Shown one piece after another: positions 18,119 through 24,595 of a stretch of 64,000 nucleotides of DNA (position 1 is its first letter; the number at the start of each line of letters is the position of its first letter). Under the pieces are notes generated by a model. The model worked only from the letters and a program-made list of their open reading frames with translations, had not been told where the DNA came from and made no database searches. A program made the translations under genes and the position numbers. The stretch spans positions 780,187 through 844,186 of the forward strand of contig NZ_MJAH01000006.1 of NCBI RefSeq assembly GCF_001746295.1, given 5' to 3'. This DNA is from Streptomyces sp. LUP47B (GTDB taxonomy: Bacteria > Actinomycetota > Actinomycetes > Streptomycetales > Streptomycetaceae).

Positions 18119-18415
18119 ATGGCTACGGATTACGACACCCCACGCAAGACCGACGACGACGTCGACTCGGACAGCCTTGAAGAGCTCAAGGCACGTAGGA
18201 ACGACAAGTCGACCTCCGCAGTGGACGTCGACGAGTTCGAGGCCGCCGAAGGCCTGGAACTGCCCGGAGCGGACCTTTCGAACGAAGAACTGGCCGTCCG
18301 GGTACTGCCCAAGCAGCAGGACGAGTTCACCTGCATGAGCTGCTTCCTGGTGCACCACCGCAGCCAGCTGGCCCGGGAGAAGAACGGCCAGCCGATCTGC
18401 CGCGACTGCGACTGA
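18119..18415 (+). CDS. DUF4193 family zinc-ribbon-like protein
   Basis: A 98-residue acidic actinobacterial protein of unknown function. The N-terminal 60 residues are Asp/Glu-rich and probably disordered. The C-terminal third has two Cys pairs, F-T-C-M-S-C-F and P-I-C-R-D-C-D, spaced to bind one zinc ion in a ribbon; it ends directly after the second pair. GAGGGGGAGAG at 18103-18113 is an unusually strong ribosome-binding site, which with the long leader suggests high expression. It is followed by the EcsC-like gene after 13 nt. Confidence 0.88.
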   Translation: MATDYDTPRKTDDDVDSDSLEELKARRNDKSTSAVDVDEFEAAEGLELPGADLSNEELAVRVLPKQQDEFTCMSCFLVHHRSQLAREKNGQPICRDCD

Positions 18416-18428
18416 GGGCGGGTCGGGC

Positions 18429-19325
18429 ATGACTGGCTCGACCCCTCCTTGGAAGCGCCGCTCTCTCCGGCAGGGAGCGGACCAGGGGCCGTCCGACGGC
18501 CCTCACCGCGCGCGTGACGACGAGCGGGGCTCTTCCGAAACGGGAGCCTCGCTCGAACCGGTGGCCGACCGGGCCGACCTTCCGGCGCCCACCGATACGA
18601 CCAGGACGCCCGCACCCGTCGCCGGACGACGGGGGGCGGCGGTCCGGGACAGGGCCCGGGAAGGGGTCCGCAAGAGCGGCAGCAGGGCCAGGGCGGCCCT
18701 GGCGTACGTGACCGACCGGATCATCGAGAACGCCCCGCGTATCCCCGTACGGGACCTCGCGACCCTCCGCCGCCAGTTCCCCGGCCTCGGTCCCGAGGAG
18801 CTCGCGGACAAGCTTGTCGCGGGCGCCGCGAGCGCCACGGCGACGGTCGGGGCGGGGGTCGGAGCGGCGGCGATGCTTCCCGTGCCGCCGGCGATGCCGA
18901 CCGAACTGGCCGCCGAGATCACCGGTGTGGCCGCGATCGAGCTGAAGCTGATCGCCGAACTCCACGAGGTCTACGGCGCACGGCCGCCCGGCAACCTCAA
19001 GGAGCGCAGCACCGCGTATCTGACCTCCTGGTCAGGAGAGCGCGGGATCGACGCGAAGAAGCCGTCGACCGTGAGCGTCGCGCTCAACAGCCAGATGAAA
19101 CAGCAGCTGCGGCAGCAGATCATGAAGCGCACGGTCCGCAACCTGCCGAACCTGATGCCGTTCCTGGTCGGCGCGGCCGTCGGAGCGGTCATGAACCGCC
19201 GGGAGACCAGAAAGCTCGCCGAGCGGATCCGCAAGGACCTGCGCAGGAGCCAGGTGCCGTGGGACGAACTGACCCGGCTCCCGGCCCTGGAGACGCCCGC
19301 CGATCCGCTTCGGCTGGAGACGTAA
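18429..19325 (+). CDS. EcsC-like conserved protein
   Basis: A 298-residue protein. The first 85 residues are polar and disordered. A hydrophobic Gly/Ala segment follows at about 135-165 (A-T-V-G-A-G-V-G-A-A-A-M-L), then an E-I-T-G-V-A-A-I-E-L helix and a second hydrophobic G-A-A-V-G-A-V-M segment near 255. This layout fits EcsC-family membrane-associated proteins, whose function in Actinobacteria is unknown. GAGGGCGGG precedes the ATG. It probably shares a transcript with the DUF4193 gene. Confidence 0.65.
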   Translation: MTGSTPPWKRRSLRQGADQGPSDGPHRARDDERGSSETGASLEPVADRADLPAPTDTTRTPAPVAGRRGAAVRDRAREGVRKSGSRARAALAYVTDRIIENAPRIPVRDLATLRRQFPGLGPEELADKLVAGAASATATVGAGVGAAAMLPVPPAMPTELAAEITGVAAIELKLIAELHEVYGARPPGNLKERSTAYLTSWSGERGIDAKKPSTVSVALNSQMKQQLRQQIMKRTVRNLPNLMPFLVGAAVGAVMNRRETRKLAERIRKDLRRSQVPWDELTRLPALETPADPLRLET

Positions 19326-19387
19326 GACTTCCGTGAGACTTCGGCCTCCACTGTCCGGACGGACGGGTGAAGTCCTGCACCAATGTT

Positions 19388-19852
19388 CTAGGCAGCGGCG
19401 GTTCGGGCTGCCTTCAGCGCCTCGGCCAGCCGCTCCGGCTCCCGCGTCGACAGATACAGATACGGCGTCGGGTCGTCCGGGTCGGTGACCTCCACCTTCA
19501 GCGCCCTGGGAATGTAGGAGCGCAGCAGCAGGAAGGCGCGGGTGTCCGCCTTGTGGGTCCGCCAGGCCCGGGCCTCCTCCGGGTCCAGGATCTCCGCCTC
19601 GCCCAGCGCCGCCACCGGGATCTTCGCCTCGCCCGCGATGAGGGAGTCACCGACGACGCGGATGCGCAGCGAGCCGTAGGCGCTCGCCATGATCGCCGCC
19701 ACGGCGGTGCCGCCGACCAGGCCGCCGAGCAGCGGAAGCGTTCCGAAGGGAAGCAGGATCAGCGCGAAGGCGACCCCGACCAGGAAGGAGATCAGCCACC
19801 AGGAGCGGGGGGCGGTGAGACGTTCGTCGTACGGGGCGGCGGAGGGCTGCAT
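19388..19852 (-). CDS. DUF3093 family membrane protein
   Basis: A 154-residue protein with two adjacent transmembrane helices (about residues 18-36 and 38-58) and a cytoplasmic beta-rich C-terminal domain of PH-like character ending R-E-P-E-R-L-A-E-A-L. The function is unknown. The ATG at 19852 has no ribosome-binding site, but AAGCTT (19859-19864) lies 6 nt upstream, consistent with a leaderless transcript. It is divergent from the thioesterase gene. Confidence 0.8.
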   Translation of the reverse strand: MQPSAAPYDERLTAPRSWWLISFLVGVAFALILLPFGTLPLLGGLVGGTAVAAIMASAYGSLRIRVVGDSLIAGEAKIPVAALGEAEILDPEEARAWRTHKADTRAFLLLRSYIPRALKVEVTDPDDPTPYLYLSTREPERLAEALKAARTAAA

Positions 19853-19951
19853 GGAACCAAGCTTGGCACGGTGTCCTCGCGCGGCCGATGTCAGGGGGAG
19901 TCGGCGCCAAGCGCCGTCAGGCACGGTGGCGGTGGGAGACGGGCGGGCGGG

Positions 19952-19957
19952 TAAGGT
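19952..19957 (+). promoter_or_regulatory. -10 element, leaderless promoter
   Basis: TAAGGT lies 8 nt before the GTG at 19966 of the thioesterase gene, with no ribosome-binding site. Confidence 0.55.
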
Positions 19958-19965
19958 CTGCGCCT

Positions 19966-20550
19966 GTGAGTGGTACTTCCCCGGCTCTCAAGCCTCCCGC
20001 CGACGCGGCGCAACCTGTGCGACACCCGGACGCTCCCGCGCCCGGTGAGCTGCTCGGTGCGCATTACGGCCAGTGTTTCGGCTGTGGCGGCGAGCAGCCC
20101 CACGGGCTGCACCTGGAGGCGCGGGCCGGCGAGGGGGTCTCGGTCACCGCCGAGTTCACGGTGCGCCCCGCCCATCAGGGCGCTCCCGGGCTCGCGCACG
20201 GCGGGGTGCTCGCGACCGCCCTCGACGAGACCCTGGGCTCGCTCAACTGGCTGCTGCGCACCGTCGCCGTGACCGGGCGGCTGGAAACCGACTTCGTACG
20301 GCCGGTGCCCGTGGGCACGGTGCTGTATCTGGAGGCCGAGGTGACGGCGGTGGCCGGGCGGAAGATCTACTCGAGCGCGACCGGCCGGATCGGCGGACCC
20401 GAGGGGCCCGTGGCGGTCCGTGCCGACGCCCTGTTCGTCGAGGTCAAGGTCGACCACTTCATCGACAACGGCCGTCCGGAGGAGATCCGGGCCGCCATGG
20501 ACGACCCGGACCAGGTCCGGCGTGCCCGTGCCTTCGAGGTGAACCCGTGA
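19966..20550 (+). CDS. PaaI-type hotdog-fold thioesterase
   Basis: A 194-residue acyl-CoA thioesterase-like protein. The entry motif C-F-G-C-G-G-E-Q-P-H-G-L and the hotdog helix A-H-G-G-V-L-A-T-A-L-D-E-T (His-Gly-Gly and the catalytic acidic residue) are both present. The substrate is unknown. GTG at 19966 is chosen because a TAAGGT hexamer sits 8 nt upstream. Its stop overlaps the dut start (GTGA), so the two genes are coupled. Confidence 0.85.
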   Translation: MSGTSPALKPPADAAQPVRHPDAPAPGELLGAHYGQCFGCGGEQPHGLHLEARAGEGVSVTAEFTVRPAHQGAPGLAHGGVLATALDETLGSLNWLLRTVAVTGRLETDFVRPVPVGTVLYLEAEVTAVAGRKIYSSATGRIGGPEGPVAVRADALFVEVKVDHFIDNGRPEEIRAAMDDPDQVRRARAFEVNP

Positions 20551-21098
20551 GCCGCGACCCCCTGAACGTGCTGATCCGGCGCGTCGACCCCGACGTACCG
20601 CTTCCGGCGTACGCGCACCCCGGTGACGCGGGGGCCGATCTGCGGACCACCGAGAGCCGTGAACTGAAGCCCGGAGAGCGGGCCGTACTGCCCACCGGAG
20701 TGTCTGTGGCGCTGCCGGAGGGGTACGCGGCCTTCGTGCACCCTCGATCCGGTCTCGCCGCCCGCTGCGGTGTCGCTCTCGTGAATGCCCCGGGGACGGT
20801 TGATGCCGGGTACCGTGGGGAGATCAAGGTGATCGTGGTGAACCTCGACCCGCACGAGTCGGTGCGGTTCGAGCGCTTCGACCGGATTGCCCAACTCGTC
20901 GTCCAGCAGGTCGAGAGGGTCCGCTTCCAGGAGGTCGCGGAGCTTCCCGACTCGGCGCGGGCCGAGGGGGGCTTCGGGTCCACCGGCGGTCACGCCGCCG
21001 TGGGCGACGGGGGCGATACAAGCGCTGAGGCCGCCGTGGGCGGCACAACGGGTGGGAATCGATACGCTTCGGTCGTATCCGACCGGGAAGGACAGTGA
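20547..21098 (+). CDS. dut: dUTP diphosphatase
   Basis: A 183-residue trimeric dUTPase that converts dUTP to dUMP and keeps uracil out of DNA. All five motifs are present: D-A-G-A-D-L, P-R-S-G-L-A, N-A-P-G-T-V-D-A-G-Y-R-G-E, R-I-A-Q-L-V and the flexible Gly-rich R-A-E-G-G-F-G-S-T-G. It carries an extra 30-residue low-complexity tail after motif 5. The GTG at 20547 overlaps the thioesterase stop by 4 nt. Confidence 0.95.
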   Translation: MSRDPLNVLIRRVDPDVPLPAYAHPGDAGADLRTTESRELKPGERAVLPTGVSVALPEGYAAFVHPRSGLAARCGVALVNAPGTVDAGYRGEIKVIVVNLDPHESVRFERFDRIAQLVVQQVERVRFQEVAELPDSARAEGGFGSTGGHAAVGDGGDTSAEAAVGGTTGGNRYASVVSDREGQ

Positions 21099-21099
21099 C

Positions 21100-21858
21100 G
21101 TGTTCGGACGTCGCAACAAGAAGGGTGCCGCCGAGGACGCGGCCGGCGAGGCCGAGCAGGTCGTCGACAGCGTCGACACTGAGGCGGACGAAGTAGAGCG
21201 CGAGCGCGTACGGCTGGAGCCGGAGCCGCGCCCCGACGGGCCCTGGGACGACACCGAGGTACGTGACCCCGCTGAGGGCCGCGTGGACCTGGGCGGAATG
21301 TTCGTGCCGGGCGTCGACGGCATGGAGCTGCGGGTCGAGGTCGCGGGTGACGCCATCGTCGCGGCCACCGTCGTGCTGCGCGACAGCGCCATCCAGTTGC
21401 AGGCCTTCGCGGCTCCCAAGCGCGAGGGCATCTGGGGCGAGGTGCGCGAGGAGATCGGCTCCGGCATCACCCAGCAGGGCGGCATCGTCGACGAGGTCGA
21501 GGGTCCGCTGGGTTGGGAGCTGCGGGCCCAGGTGCCGGTGCAGCTGCCGGACGGCACGGGCGGCTTCCAGGTCGTGCGGTTCGTGGGTGTGGACGGTCCG
21601 CGCTGGTTCCTGCGCGGGGTGATCTCGGGCCAGGGCGCCGTGCAGCCGCAGGCGGCCGGACTGCTCGAGCAGATCTTCCGGGACACGGTCGTGGTTCGCG
21701 GCGAGGGCCCGATGGCGCCGCGCGACCCGATCGTCCTCAAGCTGCCGAACGACGCCCAGATGGTCCCCGAGGGCGTCCAGCAGCAGGACGAGGGCTCCCG
21801 CTTCTCCGGCGGCATGGGCCAGCTCCAGCGCGGACCGGAGATCACCGAGGTCCGCTAG
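21100..21858 (+). CDS. DUF3710 family protein
   Basis: A 252-residue actinobacterial protein of unknown function. The N-terminal 55 residues are highly charged; a conserved core follows from about 60 (R-V-D-L-G-G-M-F-V-P), containing Q-A-F-A-A-P-K-R-E-G-I-W and W-F-L-R-G-V-I-S-G. There is no signal peptide or membrane segment. GGGAAGGA precedes the GTG at 21100, one base after the dut stop, so it belongs to the thioesterase-dut operon. Confidence 0.88.
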   Translation: MFGRRNKKGAAEDAAGEAEQVVDSVDTEADEVERERVRLEPEPRPDGPWDDTEVRDPAEGRVDLGGMFVPGVDGMELRVEVAGDAIVAATVVLRDSAIQLQAFAAPKREGIWGEVREEIGSGITQQGGIVDEVEGPLGWELRAQVPVQLPDGTGGFQVVRFVGVDGPRWFLRGVISGQGAVQPQAAGLLEQIFRDTVVVRGEGPMAPRDPIVLKLPNDAQMVPEGVQQQDEGSRFSGGMGQLQRGPEITEVR

Positions 21859-21872
21859 TAGAACGACATCGA

Positions 21873-21906
21873 GGGCCGTACCCCGTGAAGGGGTGCGGCC
21901 CTTTTT
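21873..21906 (+). terminator. Terminator of the thioesterase-dut-DUF3710 operon
   Basis: A 12-bp stem (21873-21884 with 21890-21901, one T-G pair) with a 5-nt loop is followed by five T residues. Confidence 0.9.
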
Positions 21907-21919
21907 CATGCGCGGGACC

Positions 21920-21948
21920 TTGACGCCGTATTGGTCTGTACCTACGGT
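21920..21948 (+). promoter_or_regulatory. Sigma-70 type promoter of the lyase gene
   Basis: TTGACG (21920-21925) and TACGGT (21943-21948) are separated by 17 nt, close to the housekeeping consensus of Streptomyces. Confidence 0.65.
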
Positions 21949-21960
21949 CATCCGCCAACG

Positions 21961-21974
21961 CCTATGTTCATAGG
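21961..21974. promoter_or_regulatory. Inverted repeat just downstream of the predicted transcription start
   Basis: CCTATGTTCATAGG has two 6-bp arms around TT. It lies 12 nt after the -10 hexamer, where a repressor would block the lyase gene. Confidence 0.45.
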
Positions 21975-22009
21975 GGCGCTTCACGTTCACATACGAGAAC
22001 GGAGCCGCT

Positions 22010-23176
22010 ATGCGTCATTCCGTCCGGCTGGTGGTCGTCACCGCGTTCGCGCTGGGTGTCCTCGCAAGACCCGCCGACGCCGCCCCCGCCGCATTCGTCC
22101 ATCCCGGAGTCACGGTCTCCCAAGGGCAGTTGGACTTCGCCCGCAGCAAGGTCAACGCCGGTGCCCAGCCCTGGAAGGGTGCCTTCGACGCGATGCTGGC
22201 GAGCAAGTACGCCGATCTGAACCGCACGCCCAAGCCGCGGGCCGTCGTCGAGTGCGGGTCGTACTCGAACCCCAACAATGGCTGCACGGACGAGCGCGAG
22301 GACGCGATCGCCGCCTACACCGACGCCCTCGCCTGGTACATCACCCGGGACGACCGGTACGCCAAGAAGGCCATCCAGCTCATGGACGCCTGGTCGGCGG
22401 TGATCACGGACCACACCAACAGCAACGCGCCCCTGCAGACCGGCTGGGCCGGCTCCTCGTGGCCCAGGGCGGCCGAGATCATCAAGTACACGTACACCGG
22501 GAGTTGGGCGAACTCCGGACGCTTCGCGACCATGCTGCGCGGCGTCTATCTCCCGGAGATCATCAACGGCTCGAAGTCCAACGGGAACTGGGAGCTGTCG
22601 ATGATGGAGGCGGCCGTCGGCATCTCCGTCTTCCTCGAGGACAAGTCGTCGTACGACAAGGCCGTGGCGAAGTTCCGCACCCGTACCGCGGCATACGTCT
22701 ACCTGGACTCCGACGGCGAGCTGCCGAAGACCGTGCCGAGCCAGAACCTCGACACCCGCGACAAGATCGTCGACTACTGGCAGGGGCAGTCCACCTTCGT
22801 CACCGGGCTCACCCAGGAGACCTGCCGGGACCTCACGCACACCGGATACGGCATCTCCGCGATCTCGCACGTCGCCGAGACGAGCCGTATCCAGGGTCAG
22901 GACCTGTACGGCACGGATGTGGGCGAGCGGCTGCGGCAGGCGCTGGGGTTCCAGGCCAAGTACGAGCTGGGGACCGCGGTGCCGAGTTGGCTGTGCGGCG
23001 GGTCGCTGAAACTCGGGCTCGGGCCGGTCACCGAGGTCGGGTACAACGCGCTGCACAACAGGCTTGGCATGGGCATGACCAACACGCAGACGCTGACCGA
23101 GCGGAACCGTCCGGCCGGCAGCAACAACCTCTTCGTGGCCTGGGAGACCCTCACCCACGGGGACAACCCGAACTGA
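22010..23176 (+). CDS. Secreted alginate-lyase-domain protein
   Basis: A 388-residue exported protein. The signal peptide has basic M-R-H-S-V-R, a hydrophobic core and cleavage after A-D-A near residue 24. The mature part is an alpha/alpha-toroid like alginate-lyase-superfamily (PL5-like) enzymes: W-K-G-A-F-D, an N-G-C-T-D-E-R-E-D segment, Y-T-D-A-L-A-W-Y, and the later N-W-E-L-S-M-M-E-A. A H-T-G-Y-G-I-S segment may contain catalytic His and Tyr. The polysaccharide substrate is not known. GGAG precedes the ATG. A good promoter and a palindromic operator suggest regulated expression. Confidence 0.8.
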   Translation: MRHSVRLVVVTAFALGVLARPADAAPAAFVHPGVTVSQGQLDFARSKVNAGAQPWKGAFDAMLASKYADLNRTPKPRAVVECGSYSNPNNGCTDEREDAIAAYTDALAWYITRDDRYAKKAIQLMDAWSAVITDHTNSNAPLQTGWAGSSWPRAAEIIKYTYTGSWANSGRFATMLRGVYLPEIINGSKSNGNWELSMMEAAVGISVFLEDKSSYDKAVAKFRTRTAAYVYLDSDGELPKTVPSQNLDTRDKIVDYWQGQSTFVTGLTQETCRDLTHTGYGISAISHVAETSRIQGQDLYGTDVGERLRQALGFQAKYELGTAVPSWLCGGSLKLGLGPVTEVGYNALHNRLGMGMTNTQTLTERNRPAGSNNLFVAWETLTHGDNPN

Positions 23177-23218
23177 AATCGTTGAAGGCCGGGCGTCGGG
23201 CAGTGATACTGGCGCCCG

Positions 23219-23275
23219 GTTCCACGAGTTCACGGGGTTCGCGGGTTCACGGGTTTCACGGTTTTCACGGGGGAG
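23219..23275 (+). repeat. Short imperfect tandem repeat (TTCACGGG-like)
   Basis: Five imperfect copies of a 9-11 nt unit (GTTCACGGG and variants TTCGCGGG, TTTCACGG, TTTTCACGGG) fill the leader just upstream of the ABC ATPase start. The last copy runs into GGGGGAGG, its ribosome-binding site. Confidence 0.7.
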
Positions 23276-23281
23276 GACGCA

Positions 23282-23974
23282 ATGACTCAGGTGGTCACGG
23301 AGACCATGGTGCGGGTCGAGGACATCCACAGGTCGTTCGGCGAGGGGGCCGCCGCGGTGCACGCGCTGCGCGGGGTCTCGTTCGAGGTGCCGCGCGGTGA
23401 ACTCGTTGCCCTCAAGGGGCGTTCGGGATCCGGGAAGACCACACTCCTCAACATCGTCGGCGGGCTCGACCGGCCCGACCGGGGACGGGTCGAGCTCGAC
23501 GGGGTCGACATCGCCGGGCTGGACGAGGACGGGCTGCTGGGGCTGCGCCGGGACCGTATCGGCTTCGTCTTCCAGTCCTTCGGGCTCATCCCGATCCTCA
23601 CCGCCGCGGAGAACATCGGCGTCCCGATGCGACTGCGCCGGGTGGACGCACGCGCGCGTGAGGAGCGCGTCGAGCTGCTGCTGGCCCTGGTCGGCCTCGC
23701 GGAGCACGCGAAGCAGCGCCCCGGTGAGCTCTCCGGCGGCCAGCAGCAGCGCGTCGCCATTGCCCGCGCCCTCGCCAACAACCCCTCGCTCCTCGTCGCC
23801 GACGAGCCGACCGGCCAGCTGGACGCGGAGACCGGCCACGCCGTCATGGAGCTGCTGCGAGCCGTCGTACGCAGCGAGAACGTCACCGCGCTGGTCGCCA
23901 CCCACGACGCGACCCTGCTGGACCTGGCCGACCGGGTGCTGGAGCTGGGGGACGGGGAGATCGTGGGGCACTGA
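23282..23974 (+). CDS. ABC transporter ATP-binding protein (LolD/MacB type)
   Basis: A 230-residue nucleotide-binding subunit. Walker A G-R-S-G-S-G-K-T-T-L is at about residues 46-55; the Q-loop F-V-F-Q-S-F-G-L, signature L-S-G-G-Q-Q-Q-R, Walker B L-L-V-A-D-E-P-T and H-loop A-T-H-D follow. The closest subgroup is the LolD/MacB/FtsE-like group, which works with an FtsX/MacB-type permease. No permease gene is adjacent on either side, which is unusual. GGGGGAGG is the ribosome-binding site. Confidence 0.9.
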   Translation: MTQVVTETMVRVEDIHRSFGEGAAAVHALRGVSFEVPRGELVALKGRSGSGKTTLLNIVGGLDRPDRGRVELDGVDIAGLDEDGLLGLRRDRIGFVFQSFGLIPILTAAENIGVPMRLRRVDARAREERVELLLALVGLAEHAKQRPGELSGGQQQRVAIARALANNPSLLVADEPTGQLDAETGHAVMELLRAVVRSENVTALVATHDATLLDLADRVLELGDGEIVGH

Positions 23975-24294
23975 GGGCGGGGCGGAGCTCGGCGCTCTGG
24001 TCGGCCACGGTCGGCTCCGGCGGTGCCGAGCAGATCGTGCGGCGTCTCGACCGGGGCGGCGGTCTCCGACGTGCCGTTCGGGCTCCCACTGCTCCTGAGT
24101 CGTGAGGGGCCACACCGCGGTGCCGTAGGCGCTGGAGAGGGCCGTGACGCACCGCCGCCGGTTGTACGGGAACGGCCCGGGAGCTCGTGGCCCTGGACGA
24201 GCGCCATGCCGCTCCGGCGCCACGTCCTGGTCTTCCCGCACCCTCCGCGCGGCGGTGACCCGCAACGGCGCCGGGCGCGACCGAGGACGCCGTG

Positions 24295-24429
24295 ATGTGG
24301 CCGGCCGAACTGATCGGAGCCCCGGACAGGCCCGCACCGGAGAAGCTGCGGCTACGGCAGGCGCTCGCGTGGCTTGTCGCTGCCGACCCCGGCCTGCGGG
24401 CGCTGTTGCGGACGGGGCGGGGCCGGTGA
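24295..24429 (+). CDS. Possible small protein (44 aa)
   Basis: An open frame starting M-W-P-A-E-L-I-G-A and ending in ...A-L-L-R-T-G-R-G-R, with Streptomyces-like third-position GC. There is no clear ribosome-binding site, and it may equally be the tail of a decayed gene. No family is recognised. Confidence 0.25.
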   Translation: MWPAELIGAPDRPAPEKLRLRQALAWLVAADPGLRALLRTGRGR

Positions 24430-24481
24430 CGCAGACTTTGCTGTCGTGCGGGTGTTCTGGGCGGGCTTCTGTCCGAGGGAC

Positions 24482-24498
24482 GCGTCAGAGTTGCGTCA
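24482..24498. promoter_or_regulatory. Direct repeat, candidate response-regulator site
   Basis: GCGTCA occurs at 24482-24487 and 24493-24498, an exact 11-bp period as used by OmpR/KdpE-family regulators. It is about 100 nt upstream of the kdpD start. Confidence 0.35.
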
Positions 24499-24583
24499 AA
24501 GGCGGGCCCCGCGTCGGTCCCGGCCCCCTTTGCCGGGATTGTTGGCCGTAGGGTCGACGCTGCGTAGGCAGTAGTGACCGGAA

Positions 24584-24589
24584 GACAAT
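24584..24589 (+). promoter_or_regulatory. -10 element, leaderless promoter of kdpD
   Basis: GACAAT lies 6 nt before the ATG at 24596, with no ribosome-binding site. Confidence 0.45.
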
Positions 24590-24595
24590 GGGCTC

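Larger units (their letters stand above)
23975..24595. other. 621-nt gap with decayed or non-coding sequence
   Basis: No confident gene. Some stretches look like former coding sequence: on the minus strand around 24040-24140 a reading V-T-A-L-S-S-A-Y-G-T-A-V-W changes frame downstream, and a 44-codon plus-strand frame exists at 24295. It may mark the loss of a permease gene, but this is inference. The right end contains a direct repeat and the kdpD promoter. Confidence 0.4.

Noticed and set aside
24140-24337. Minus-strand gene starting near 24337
   Set aside because: Coding-like patches fall in different frames and no domain can be recognised; treated as decayed sequence.
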